DNA of 64,000 nt from Silurus meridionalis (lineage: Eukaryota > Chordata > Actinopteri > Siluriformes > Siluridae), in NCBI RefSeq assembly GCF_014805685.1, contig NC_060902.1, positions 5,199,286 to 5,263,285 of the forward strand. Direction: 5' to 3'. The translations under genes and the position numbers were made by a program. Below are positions 1-13,109 of this stretch, one piece after another. The notes beneath the pieces are model-generated. The model had not been told where the DNA came from, did no database searches, and worked only from the letters and a program-made list of their open reading frames with translations. Position 1 is the stretch's first letter. The number at the start of each line of letters is the position of its first letter.

Positions 1-819
1 AAGCAATCACAAAGCTCCTTGTGCTAGGAATTGTATAGGATTGTATAATAATTGTAAGGATATAGTAGCAAAAAAACAAAAGGTCCATGTTTCCAGATAT
101 AGATAATCCTGGTACCTTTGGAATACTCATTGCAACATACTACAATTTGGGACACATTAATTCTAATCTTAGATACATTTTAGGATGTCCAGATTCAGTA
201 ATGTCCTCTTAAATGTAACTGTGTTATGCTTGTAAGTACAAAATAACTAATAAGGTCAGATGCAAGACAGAAAAGCTTATAAACAGAACTGGACTTTCCC
301 TAAGCATATTCCATATACAGCACATTATAGTGATAATGATATTTGGCAAATATGGGCAGTTAGATATCATACTCCAAAACTCAAGGCTTGATAAGTGATA
401 ACAGGTTCACGCTCAATATATCCTACTTTTGCACAGAAACCAGTCAATTCACATGCTTGGCTTCTTTAATAAATACTTAATAAAGTCTGTGATCATTCTG
501 TAGACCCTGGGAACCCTGGAAAAACATCATGTACACTTCATTTGAAGATTACTGCATAGTAACATCATAGTGTGAATCAACAAAGGCATCAGATAATATG
601 AAAAGCCAAACAACCTCCCACTCCCCAAATGTGTTATGGAGGAATATTGAGTTATAAAATGTTACCCATATGGGTTGCGGCATCACATGCATTACATGGG
701 GACATGAGACTTTGGTCTCATTAACTTACACTGACCACAAAACCATCTGCCATGAATTGGGAAATCTAACAAGTGAGAGTAAAGTCATCATAATACAGTA
801 TATGAACAAAAGATTGCAA

Positions 820-1510
820 CACCTGACTTTTCCAACCATATGTGGTTCCTCTACAACTCTTACCACACATTTGGAGGAACATAACTACATGACCCTGTCG
901 CCAGTTTACCACTGTTCCTTCCTTGGACAACTTTTAATACTGACCATTGCAGACACCCCATTAGAACACCCTATTGAGACCCCACAAGACCCCTGCAACA
1001 CCCCACAAGAGCTGCAGTTTTTGCGATGCTCTGACCCATTCGTCTAGCCATCACAATTTGGCTCTTATCATCAAATCCTTACACTTTCCCATTTTCCCTG
1101 CTTCTACCAAATCAACTTTGAGGACAAAATGTTCTTTTGCCTAATATATCCCACCCATTAACAGCAGGATGTCTTTGGATGCAGCAGCAATACATTTTCC
1201 TTCAATTGAATAAAAAAAACAAAGTTCCATGATGCTATGGTTTACATGGGCTGGAGAGGGTTCGGGTTGAGTGGCCTGCTCATATCCTATTAAACACCTC
1301 TGAAATTCATTTAAGTACTGACTGCACACCAGGCCTTGTCACCCTACATCTGTACCTGACCTTACTAATGACGGTGTATCACTGACTGTGCACAAATCTC
1401 CACAAGCACACTCCAAAATCTAGGGGAACAACATCTCAGAAGAGTGAAACAACAAAGCAATTTTGGAATGGAACGTTCAAAAAGCACCTATACATCTTAT
1501 AGTCAGGTGT
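820..1510 (-). mobile_element. Tc1-like relic with a second relic inserted
   Basis: The outer repeat begins AACACCTGACTTTTCCAACC and resumes at about 1,165 (GGATGTCTTTGGATGCAGCA) to end near 1,510. Between about 893 and 1,163 lies another family, marked by GCTCTGACCCATTCGTCTAG, CCATCACAATTTGGCTC and a TAATATATCCCACCCATTAA block. The open frame at 670-1,047 crosses both and is therefore spurious. Confidence 0.55.
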
Positions 1511-1519
1511 CAACAATGG

Positions 1520-3030
1520 GATGATCCTCTTTTATTTCATTTTCATTTAAAAATTTATACAAATGTAAATGATGTGTAAAAACTATTACAAAATAAAAAA
1601 GCTTTAAAGTTTCTTTTCTTCTCCTTCGCTATTACAATTTGAGAAACGTTTGACCACCCAAAAGTTACAGACTATGAGCATTGTATTTTAGCTGAAGTAA
1701 GCTACCATTTTATTTAATTTGAATAAAGAAAAAGAAGTTGACAAGAAAGAACAACAAAAAAGTCATAAATGGCAAAAAATAAAATGTTTTTGTTTTTCCT
1801 ATTTTTCAGTTCCAAATGATGGTTGTGCCACTTTGCAGATTTAAAACATTAAATGGCTTTACACAATCTTTATTGCTGAGGTGCATCGGTAAATTCACAG
1901 AATCTCAAGGAAGCCTTATGATAACTTAGTATTATCATTGTGCATGGCAAATCAGGCTTAAATATTTATACTCTTTAATGTCGCAGCAGAGTTCCATTAG
2001 TGCAAGGAAGAAAAACGGGCCAGTGTAATTGCCCATCAGCAAAAATGCAAGAGGAGAGTGAGTGTGTGAGAGGGAGAGACGCAAGGAGAGAGAGATAGCA
2101 GAGATAACAACAGAACAGAGATGCTGTGGATGGAAAGAAGGATGGTGCATTGGGAAACTGAATAGTATGAAATAAGAAAAGGGGAGAAATGTATTAGAAA
2201 AGGAACCTCATGAGCTGCTAGTTCATAATTTATACAAATTTTTTGAATGTTCAATGACCTTTGCACAGTCCTACACATTTCCTCGCCACTGCTAAGGCTG
2301 TTTCTCATTAATGAGCCTCGTAAATTTAATCATAAATATTCATGCTTTTTTGTGTAATGCTTTTCTCTGCCAAACTAAAGAGCATTCAGGATCATGGTCA
2401 CACTTAGAAATCTATAGTAAATATTTCTATGTGGGGATTGTGCTGCTGACCTCTTAAATCTGATAGGTCAGGTGGTGTTAATTATATAACAGTATATCTC
2501 GATCTAAAATTTATGGCCGCTCCAAATGAAACAGTTTACTTTTTTAAAAGTTAAAAAAAGTTGATATTTTTTAGTACTTATTGAATGTGTCTCCAGTGTT
2601 AGCACCTGATTTAAGGAAAACTTCTGAATTGAGAACCTGTCAAATGGTTGTAAAAAGATGAGCAGCATTTCTGTCTATTACGGTTTTGTTAAATGAGAGA
2701 AAAAATAGCTGATTTGGGTTGACAATCCAAAAAAAACATTTCACAGTTATAAGAAATAAGAAATTCTATAACTAAGGGAATGAACTGTATCTTGTCACTT
2801 TATATTAGGCCACATGACATCATACCATTACTGATTTTTTTTTTATGAATAAAACTTCTACCATGATCAATCTATTTACTAAAGCTGACCTTAATCTTAT
2901 TATCTTGGCTTAATATCATAGAAAATCTTTGAGACTCATACAATAAAATTCTGTGAATCCCACAAGCAGCCTATGGAATAAATTAAGAACATAAGGAATC
3001 AAACAAATAGTCCTGCATAGGTAGATTTGC
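1520..3030. other. non-coding, nothing assignable
   Basis: AT-rich, with a purine-rich GAGAGAGA-like stretch at 2,050-2,100 and an ATTAATGAGCCTCGTAAATT segment at 2,306-2,330 that looks like conserved homeodomain-type regulatory DNA. No exon with plausible splice sites was recognised. Confidence 0.4.
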
Positions 3031-3034
3031 ATAT

Positions 3035-3185
3035 ACCAGGTTGTCAGGAAATTTGGGTCAGAGCACAGTGTCAGCAGAATGAGTTAAGTGCAATGCTCAA
3101 GGGCCCAACAGTGGCAGCTTGAACCCCCAAGGTTCTGATCAGCAACCCAGAACTTTACTGAACCACCACTGCCCTCAAAGAAAGC
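3035..3185 (-). repeat. tRNA-type SINE fragment
   Basis: On the minus strand it reads GGCAGTGGTGGTTCAGTAAA, then a GATCAGAACCTTGGGGGTTC block and CTGCCACTGTTGGGCCCTTG. The first resembles a Pol III A box, and GGGGGTTCAAGC a B box, as in fish tRNA-derived SINEs. A related piece lies at 28,440-28,645. Confidence 0.6.
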
Positions 3186-4149
3186 TATAAAAAAAGTAAA
3201 TCTATACAGAAGAGATTAAAAAAGAGGCAAAACTGCCTAAACCCCCACCCAAAGCATCACACCTAGTAAGGTTTTTACCTTAGTTTAGTACTAGTCTTTA
3301 CTTTGTTATTATTTTTATTCAATTTGAATTCTGTATTTGAAGGAATTTGCTACACTGAGCTACATGATAAAATCTTTTTCTGACACAAAGCCATGGTAAC
3401 AAAGAACCCAGGCAAAACAGACTGCAACAGGACACACACATTAGCAACACACAAGGGAGCATTAACACTGAGTCATGCAGTAAGAGCTCAAGCATGTGCT
3501 CTCGAATGAGACTGTTTCAAGCAATGAAGAAAACCTGAATGTTCCCAAATTTCTCATACACTGGTTAACTTTAAGACCTAATTGTACAGTATTAGTTATT
3601 TAAAACCTGGAGTTACAGTCAGCTCTACCACAGCTCTGGCCCATTAAAGCATTGTATCAGAGACATTAGCAGCGAATTCTTTTGCTGATGTTAGAGACAA
3701 GGTGGGGCCTCCATGTGCTGAACCTGTTTGTCATCCCACAGATCCCAATCAGACTGACATCTGAGAAATTTGGAGGCCAAATCAACACCTTGAATTGTTT
3801 TCCATGTCCCTAAATCAATTTATTCTGGTAAAATATGACAATGCCATTAGAAAATACATTTGACATGAGGGGGTGTACTGGGTCTGCACCAATGTTTAGG
3901 TAGATGGTACATGTCAAAGTAAGATTACCTAACAGAATATTGATAAGAGCTTCACACTACCACCTTTCATTTTTTTCCATAGTTCATCCTGGTGTCATCT
4001 CTTCTCCAGATAAAAGATGCACATGTGCCCCACTGTCCAAATGATATAAAAGAAAAACATGATTTGTCAGGCCAGGCCATCTTTTTCTATTGCTCCATGG
4101 TCCAGTTCTGGTGTTCACATGCACATGCATACTATTGTCGGTTGACAGG

Positions 4150-4540
4150 GATCAGCAAAGGCAGTCTGACTGGTTGGTCATTACAGAGCCCCATATACAG
4201 TACAGCAGGCTGTAATGAGCGTCAATGAGCCTTGAGCGCCCACTGACCTGTCACTGGTTTATCGGTTGCCCTTTCTTAGACCTCCTTAGGTATTAACCAT
4301 AGCATACTGAGAAAAGCTGTTGTATTGAAAATGCCCTGACCCAGTCGACTATCCATCACAATCAGCCCTTACCAAGATCCAACCAATCCTTTAGCTTGCC
4401 TCTTTTTCTGTTTCCAACTTAAAAACCTGACTTAATTTGCTGCGTAATATATCTCACTTCCTGACATGTGCCATTGTAATAAGATACTTGAACTTCACCT
4501 ATAGCTTTACCTATCACATTGTGTATGAAGGCGTATGAAG
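4150..4540 (-). mobile_element. Tc1-like non-autonomous relic
   Basis: Contains GCCCTGACCCAGTCGACTAT, CCATCACAATCAGCCCTTA and a TAATATATCTCACTTCCTGA block, the same family as the insert at 893-1,163 and, reversed, the relic at 46,765-47,218. The frame at 3,992-4,228 is chance. Confidence 0.5.
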
Positions 4541-4559
4541 GCTGTCACACTCACATGGT

Positions 4560-6535
4560 CACAAAAAATGTAATTATTAAAGCCTCTAAGTGAAAGATCA
4601 GGTTGCTCTAAATACCAAAAATAGCCTTTAGCCTTCATGACTTTCCTGAAATATCAAATTTACCTTCCTTGTAATGTCTGCATTTGATTTTTACCCTACA
4701 TGTCTGCAGCTTAATTTTTGTAATACTAATTAATCTTTGCACATATTTTTTAAAGCACTGAAATCACACTAAAACCAGGTTCTTTAAGATTCCAAAACCA
4801 TTAACAGTTGAATCTCTCATAGTCAAACCTCAAACTATGAAATGATAATTATCAGATTTATTTCAAAAACCCTACTGGGTTATTCTTTTGCAAAACTGAA
4901 TAAAGCGCCACACTGTGTAAAGCAAGAGATTATAAAGAGCAGAGCACAGAATATATTACAAAGCCTGAACATATTGTTCTTACTTCACTTTCTTGCAGGC
5001 AGGTATCCTAATTGATACTGTATATGAGAAATATGGAATATATGGAGAAAGATGAATGCAATGCTTATTAGACCACATGGCCAATCTAACCTGTGCTAAC
5101 ACACATCGCCACACAGTTACACATGACACATGAACCCACCAAAGCCAGGCACAACACAGCCATTACAATGTCACTTGGCCCTAATCAATAGACAGGGAGG
5201 CCAGAGTCGCCTTTCAGCAGACAAAAGTGCTTCTCTGTAACAGCTGACTCTGGACTTCTATTCTGGGAGCATGGAACATGGCAAACTGGGGATTTTTAGG
5301 GAGGCTAGAAAACAAAATATGATATTCTTGGTGCCACTCACACCCTTTGGGAAAAATGCTGGATTAAAGCTATGCTATTTTACTAAGCTCTGTCACTCAG
5401 TAGGGTTCTTCAAACAACAACAAAATCAGGACTGTGAGAACATGCAGGAGTATTCAGATTTTACAGATTTACTCTGTGTGTATGCATGTTTATAATTTCT
5501 ATATGTTTTGCTCGATGACTTGAATAAGGTGTATTTCATTAAAAGATAAAAAGATTGAACTAATGAGTGCCGTTTCTTATCGAATGCACCCAAGCAAACA
5601 GCAGCAGTGTACTTGCCTGTACACTGTGCTAATAAGGTTAACTAAGGTTAACTCATGGGTACATACAAATGAAAGGAATCTAATTCAGGCTATGAGGAAT
5701 ATACTCAAGTTTTATTTATTCGGCTTTTAAGTGAAACTTGCCATATTACTAACACTGACATACTGAAAATGAGTAAAATAAAAGGTAAAATAAGACTTCT
5801 CCTCCTGCAGTAAAACCTTTTACCTGTCAACTTTATGTTCTTTTACTGGTGTAGTTCTTTATTCCAACCAAGTAGGAGCCATACCTGATTCCACCTGTTT
5901 AGCCAGCTGATCTTAGCATTCATTTAAATATCATGTGTGGCTTATTCTTTCGGAAAGAAAGACACCACCCCTTTGTGCATAAGATTGGACCCCTGTATTG
6001 GCATACATTTTTTTTCCAAGAAATAATATTTAGTTGCAAACACTGCCTCAACTCTGAATTCTTCTATTTTCTTGCGATTTTCCTTAAATAAGGATAATGC
6101 ATCCATTTTACATGGCAATTTTCTTTCAGCAAAAGCAGTATTTTCGAGACAGTTCTACTGGATAAGGAAGCACAGCAAGATCGAAGAAATCAGGCTGGAC
6201 CCAAGCAGTTCAGGCATTTTTGTAAGACACTTCCGACTGCTGATATTAGTTATCACTATACAAAAAAGTACACAAGGTCCATTAGAGGCCCATTAGATAT
6301 GCACTATAAGGTTTGACAGAGGAGATATTATGCTTAAGAGCGTAAAAGCCTAAGAGCTTTCCTAACCAATGCCACCACCACTGTTTCAGGTCAATTTTTA
6401 TCTCATCAAAACATTTTTCCACTAGAACACCACAACTCTAGGTATGTGTGATTACAATTTAGCATGTTTTGCAATATATTAAATTTAGCTTTCTTACTAA
6501 ACAGCATCAATCTATCCGCATTTTTACTTCATCAA
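4560..6535. other. non-coding, nothing assignable
   Basis: AT-rich sequence with short chance open frames. No repeat family, RNA gene or exon was recognised. Confidence 0.4.
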
Positions 6536-6539
6536 CAGG

Positions 6540-6618
6540 GTTGTTATGGCGATGCTGGAATCCCTGAGCCAGAAGTCCACAGGGCTGGCCTCTCTTTCTT
6601 ATTGGTTACCATAACAAC
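6540..6618. promoter_or_regulatory. inverted pair of RFX/X-box-like motifs
   Basis: GTTGTTATGGCGATGC at 6,540-6,555 and GGTTACCATAACAAC at 6,604-6,618 share a perfect 10-bp inverted core (GTTGTTATGG against CCATAACAAC). The second fits the RFX consensus GTNRCC-N2-RGYAAC at 11 of 12 positions. Function is inferred from motif only. Confidence 0.4.
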
Positions 6619-6829
6619 AGCGGAACTCTCAGGCAGAATCCCACAAAGCTTCGGGCTCAACCCAGGACAGGGCTGTATGCGAGATAACTTGTCCCTGAAA
6701 CCTTGGAAATTGTCTTTCATTAAGCTAAAAGACCAAAATTGATAATGGAAAAGACACAGATTACTTTTCCTTTTATACTTTTTTATACATCCCATCACAA
6801 GTGTGCCCATTGCAGTGTAATATTCACAA

Positions 6830-9690
6830 TCCTAGTCCTTAAACTGCACATTCGACACTTGCTATTCCAGTAGCTCTAGAAATTTTCATATGTAAACACG
6901 TTTTAGAGAAAGAACCCTGAATACTACAACAAAAACATTGAGATTAAAAATTAACCTTTACAGTATGAACGTCTCCCCTTGAGATGTTTGCTGATCAGTG
7001 AAATCAAAAGCCTTTCCTGCATAGTAGACCATACTGCCTTGAGACTTAGAAATCATATTCTCCAGCTGTAGTCAATGGTTTGTCTAAAATTTGCAGCATT
7101 CTAAAAAAAACTAAGCAAAAGCGACTGATTCCTACTTTGCTTTTGCTCCAACCTTAGATCTCTATCCTGCTATTTTGCTAAAAATGCCAAAAAAAAATGC
7201 TTTGCTCTTAATGTGACTTACAGTATAAAAGAATAGTTTTATTTTTTCTGAAAGCGAAGTACAACATTTATTTTATTATATATTCTTCCTAATTGGTTCA
7301 GGTCTGAGGGGTTTTGTGGCATCTGTTACAAATGTGTCTACAAAGTAAGAGTACTAACAAGAGCAACTGTCAGCCGATGAATAGTATCATTTTTATTTTG
7401 TTTAATAGTTTAATAGCAAGTCAAGGTGACTGGAATTAAAAAAATATTTTAAAGCCTTCCAAAAAACTTGCATGAAAAATTGATGAGTCACCAGTAGACA
7501 TTCAAATTCCAAAATGGCTGAACTGAAAAAGCTGTTTACACAAATGTAGAAAGACTGTTTTTCACTTTGCCAAAAGCATTTAAAAGGTTTTTAGTTACTT
7601 TCCTCTTAGTATTATAAGGCTTATAGCTTTCCTTATATGAATCCTTGAATTATTTATTTTTTATCACTAATGTGGTTGCCTACAATTTCAAAAAGAAGCT
7701 TTTTGACTCACAATGCAAATGAACAACCACAGATATTTCCAACTGACAAACAGCAAACATGTAGTTTAATGACTTAACAATGAGATTAGCTGAACTTTTT
7801 CTCACACAATTGCTGTGAAAAGCTAATTCTTGTCAAAATAGACAAACGTTGACTCATGGGCAAAGACCTTAAGGCTGGGTCTGTCTGTTTACACCACTTC
7901 CACACCAAAATCAACCAAGTCAACGCATCAAGAATTAACACTAGTGTTTATTAGTGTATCCATAGACATTTATAGACATCCATTGCCAATTTGTAATCTG
8001 CATATGTTTAAAAGAATCTGCATTAGAATGATTTTGTGGCCTGTAGTCACAGCAAGTGTTTGTGCTGCAGATATTCGTTCCACCCAAATGGTTTTTTAAA
8101 ACAACTACAAATATGCTATTTAGTGCCCTACTCGCTCAGGCTAGGTTCTTTAGTAAACTGGAATTACTCAAGTAATCACCCCTAACTCATCTCTTTGTTG
8201 CATACATATTGTACACATGGTCATTATATTTCATGATAAAACACAATGTGTGATGTGTTTTAATCCATGTTTGTAACATTTACATTTAAATGTCATGTCT
8301 ACTGTCCACTGCAATGTACATACACATGACAAAGTGGAGGACACCATTTGCTAGACATATTCATGACCTTGGACAGTTCCCTTACAATTCTTGTGCCCTC
8401 CATTGGCTTGTTCATTAATGATCTATTATTGAATCACTTAAAAAACAATAATTATTAAAATGTAATCTTACATTTCATTTAGACCACCTCTGCTTATTTG
8501 CAAAGCAAAAATCCCAATAATTATTGTGATTCAACATCTAGGGTAATGTACCTAAACTCTATAATTGCTAACAAACATCCATTCAGTTCTCATGTCTCTA
8601 AACAGGAAGCTGTTTTGAACCAAAGAAGAAACAGGAGATGCTTAACTGTATAAAAAAAGTAGTAAGGAAACCAATATTTTTGTCCTTATCCAGTTTCCAT
8701 ATCTATAGATATTATTTTACTTTTCTGCTCAAAGCAAGTCTGTGGCAGTGAGGTCAAAAAGTACTCATGAAATGCTTCCTGTCCACTCTTTTATTTATCA
8801 TAAACAGAACACTAATCTTTCTTTCTACCCCCCTCTCTCTCTCTCTCTCTCTCTCTTAACTTAAACTACATGAAGAGCTTAGGTGATTCAGTGCTCTGTG
8901 ATTTTATTTCTGTCCCGAATTTATGTTTTTCCTCCAGAAATACAGAATTCTAGGCTCTGATTTAGACTTTTCAGCTAGGATATTTTAACACTTCTATTTG
9001 TGTTTATATCTAGAAAAATCTTCAAATACTTTCAGAAATTACAGAATTGAGGATGATTTTTGAAACAGAAATGTTAATTGTTGGTTGTCCTGGTCCCTTC
9101 ATCTGTATACTGACTTTAATAAAAGCTTAATTGCAGAGTGTGATCCTGAATAATAATTCAATTTGGCTATTACAGTAACAGCTACAGAAAGTATAAAGTC
9201 CCATTACATTTAGATATGAAACAATATTAGATATTGCACAATATTATGATGTTCTACAGGGATTCAACTTGTGGATTATTTTAGTAGGAATAAAGTTCAT
9301 TGTCTAAATGATTGTAAGCTTTGAAAGTAAATGTAAATGTTCAAATATTTGTGATAATGGTGCTCATTTTTTTATTGGTATTGTAATATTATCATTGCAA
9401 TGAGATGTTACTTCTGCGAGTAAAAATATAAACAATTTTAATTGTTATAGCTGGCTTATATTTCACTTTTCAGATCCTGAAAACAAAAGAGCAAGTGCTT
9501 CTGAACTCACAATTTTCCTGCCACATTAAACATCATATTAATTAGAATCCTAACATAGAAAAACTGCAGATAAACATTAGACTAAAAGTCCCAGATACCA
9601 ATGCAGCCATTCAATGCAATTGCTCTGATATAGAGATGAGGCTCAGCTCAGCCAGCATGTGTTCTATTAGATGGCAGACTATAGAACTAA
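6830..9690. other. non-coding with a (CT)n microsatellite
   Basis: AT-rich, with a (CT)n run at 8,833-8,856. No exon or mobile element was recognised with confidence. Confidence 0.4.
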
Positions 9691-9700
9691 TAATAATAAT

Positions 9701-9834
9701 TCTACAATGATTCAGGAATATTATTTCATCATCTGGATTTCTAATTGCTATATTATTCAAATGTTCCTCCATGATGAATAATATAACAATTAAAAATCCA
9801 GAGAAAGAAATAATATTTCTGAATCATTGTACAG
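9701..9834. repeat. long imperfect hairpin (59-bp arms)
   Basis: The left arm 9,701-9,759 (TCTACAATGATTCAGGAATA onward to TATTATTCA) is complementary to 9,775-9,834 with about 7 mismatches, around a 15-nt loop. The fold is a nearly continuous stem on either strand. It may be a microRNA-type hairpin, a palindromic MITE or a conserved element. Confidence 0.75.
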
Positions 9835-10019
9835 TAGTATTATATGCTAAATATATAACAGAATAAATTGGATGCATAACAAAAAGGCTGAAACAAGCGA
9901 GTAGCTTAAACGCACCAAAGCCACCGCCACTACTGTACATGCCCTGTGTTACAAAAGTTAACATGAGAGACTATGAATAGCTCCTAATGAATTTAATGAT
10001 CTAGTGAGCAACAATAGGC

Positions 10020-10270
10020 AATTTCTCGTGCCTTTCGTGAACAGTACTTTATCCCCGCTGGCCATTTCTGTTATACGCTAATTGAGCTCAGCCTCTTCAT
10101 TAAGCAAAGATGAATATTCATAATGTGAATATTGAAAAAGAGTCCACAGTCTGCATGTGCCAGCTATGATAGCCTTCCAACCAATAGAGATTCAATTAGA
10201 GGTCATAATAGCTGCAGATATCTGCCTGTTAACTTGTTGGTTTCTGTTTGTGCAAAGAGAATATAGTAAC
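10020..10270. promoter_or_regulatory. candidate conserved non-coding element
   Basis: Dense in AT-rich homeodomain/octamer-like words (ACGCTAATTGAGCTC, GCAAAGATGAATATTCATAA, CAATAGAGATTCAATTAGAG) with no repeat-family signature. This composition is typical of vertebrate developmental enhancers; conservation cannot be tested here. Confidence 0.35.
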
Positions 10271-10639
10271 TGATTTCGAAAAGGACAGTCTAAAATACCC
10301 AGGCGATCTTCTTCAATATTGCTTTAAATGGCACTTTTCTCTGGTGAACAATAAAAAATAAAAAAAAACATGATACTTAATCAAATACTACACCCAATCA
10401 AACGAGAATCTCACTAGCAAATATAACTTTCGCATTAGCAGTTGTTAGGGCATACTTCATATCACTAAAGTAGATGAAGTAGTGACTGTTACTTAGTGCT
10501 AACATCTTGTAACATCTTCATTAAGATTTTCTGACCTCCAGGTACAACATCTAACACGTCACATCACATTAGCATTCTCCCAACACCCCACAACACCAGG
10601 GTAGCTTTCAGGGGCTAAATAAATCTCTTTTTTTCTTAA

Positions 10640-12180
10640 AGGAAAAAAAAAAGCCTGGAAGAGGAAAAGCAGCTTCAGTGGTGGGAACTCCACTGTGCTG
10701 CATTCGAAAGTCCTGAGGCTTGCGTTGCTTTCTCCCTTACAAAGAAGCCTTTCAGGAGCAGTGTAGGGAGAATGGCTGTTTTTCTATGGTGCGCCAGAAA
10801 CTTGGGAGATCTTTTGGAGTGCAGCCATAACTTTCCTCCTCCTGTTGGCTTGAGACATGAACCCTCAGTCTTTATGAAAGATGGACTTGTTGGTGGCAAT
10901 GCTATGCTTTGTTGTCCCCTAATTCTCTGTGTGTTTTCTTGAATTGAATGGATGGCAAAGTTTAAAACCCTCCTTTTGTGGACATACAGTGCTTCGCATA
11001 AGTAATGTCTCTCTTTAACTTGAGTAACAACCTAAAACTTGTGACTTTTTGAATACAAATTGCTCTCGGCAACAGATTTATTGCGATTTATTAACTTGTC
11101 AATTGGTGACTTGGATTGGACAGTAGACAATAGAACTGAAACAGTATGATTTATTTGATATAGATAAGTATATTGAACATATTTAAAATTACCATGCAAT
11201 ATATACATTATTATACGTTTTCTAAAGGCATCTACTCCATGTTACAGTTCATAATCACATTAATATGTTAATAACAGGTTGTGAACATCCACTGTTCCAT
11301 GAACTTCTTGAATGTCCACGGTGAATACTATTTGATTAAAATATCCTTCCGTTTCTGCACAGCGGCTGGAAATATGGCAGAAATATGATAATGATACATG
11401 AGAACATTTCTACATCAAATGTACCACGATATATACAGACTTAATGCATCTGATGTTGCATCATATCACGCATAAGCAAAAGTAAAATTACTACGTCCGT
11501 TTTGTCCCATGCAGATTTGTTCATGGGGGAATTGTGATGTGTTGAAGGAGCAGTTCTTTGCCCCACCCCGACCTCTCACTGCACGTCATATGCAGGTTCA
11601 TAATAAATAATAAACCCTTGCTAAGATGTAGAAATGTAAGTAGAAACTGCCATTTTGTCTTGTGACTCAGCAGAGCATGGCACCAAACACCTGACTGCAA
11701 CTTTAAAGGATATCTTAAAACACACATCGTGGCTGATGGAATTTTAAGAATGATGCTGTTATAAATTCTCAGGCACTGAGACATTATAATTACACTGTTG
11801 TATGAAAACCGTAGAAATGTGTAAACAACATAGCTGTCAATAATAATTGATTAACAGTTTATTTTTCTGTTTGGAATGCCCTAAATCTAGTGTATTTGTG
11901 TTGTCTTGGGCATTTTGTTATAACTTGTGTTAATGTTATTATTATTATCATCATCATCATCATCATCATCGCCATCATAGTTTACAATATACACTATAAT
12001 CCCTATCATCAATATTGTGCTGCTCGTTGTAATATAAATCTGTAGATTTAAGTGTAATGGTTATATTCATATGTTAGACAGTATATTTATATAAATGACT
12101 GGACTTGTTATAAAACAGCTCATTTGTTGTTTTGCACAGTGAAGTTGCTGCATTTTGGTTTTTCTGTGCACCTGTTGGAA
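10640..12180. other. non-coding with a (TCA)n microsatellite
   Basis: Moderately complex sequence at 10,650-10,930 with no splice-consistent frame, then AT-rich DNA with TTA/TCA repeats at 11,937-11,970. No gene was recognised. Confidence 0.35.
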
Positions 12181-12197
12181 AGGTTGGCTGAGCGTTC

Positions 12198-12215
12198 AGA
12201 GCCCTCTAGCGGTGA
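12198..12215 (-). promoter_or_regulatory. CTCF-like motif
   Basis: AGAGCCCTCTAGCGGTGA matches the reverse form of the vertebrate CTCF consensus at 15 of 18 positions. It lies at the left edge of the CpG-rich island. Confidence 0.45.
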
Positions 12216-12560
12216 AAAATGAGCATGACCCCAACTAAAACCACGACGCAACTAAAATCTGTGGCGAATAAAATCAGAGAGCGGCTTCAAAATAATGCAA
12301 ATATAAAACATATCCTTCTTTTTTTAAAGTAAGGATCATAAACAGGATGTAAGAGCCATGTCCCTGGTTTATTGTATAACGCAAATTCCGCACAGGAAGC
12401 GCATAGTTTGATTGATTTAGTTTGGTTTGGCATTGCAGCGCAGTGTTCGGTGCGCATCCGCAGGCTGGTGCCGTGTCCCTGTAGTTCGTGTTGCATGCTG
12501 ATAAAAATGGATTGACAGTGTGTTTGTTAGTGTTTTTTTTGCCGCATATTAGAAAACAGA

Positions 12561-12584
12561 ACACACACACACACACACACACAC
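12561..12584. repeat. (AC)n microsatellite
   Basis: Uninterrupted AC run of about 24 bp within the CpG-rich island. Confidence 0.95.
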
Positions 12585-13109
12585 CACGGGTAGCGACACT
12601 CACCCACTCCGAGCTTTTCGTCCTCCGTCGGGGTCCACATGATCCCCCCGGTTCACGAGCTGAGCACGAAAGTTGCGCTCGGATCACAGCATGGCTTCTG
12701 AGAGGTTCTGGTGGTGAACGTACTCCAAACCCGACATGGCAAATCAAAGTGGTGTCAGTGCTCTTCTTGTTTTTCCTTCTCGCGGAATCCCGAAGATCAG
12801 CGCAGCTTCAGCATCAGCATCAGCATCATCCCGAGCTCTCATTGATAGATTTCTTTATTTTTATTTGTTTATGTGTTTATTTATATGATGTGTTTGTTTG
12901 TTTGCTTGCTTGCTTAATCATTGGATTTCAGCTTCTCCCTCGCCCTCATCTATGTGTCTCCCGATCAGGATGTTACGCAGCGGAGATCGCGTTAAAAACG
13001 TGTGCCCACGTGTGTGCGCTCCGCTCTGCGTTTTTTTCCCCCCGCCGTCGCAACCCCTCGACACTGAGCTGTTTACCGGTGTAGTGAACTGTAATGCTCT
13101 TTACTGCAC

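Noticed and set aside
670..1047. 125-aa + strand open frame
   Set aside because: It crosses the border between two Tc1-like relics and has no domain; a chance frame.
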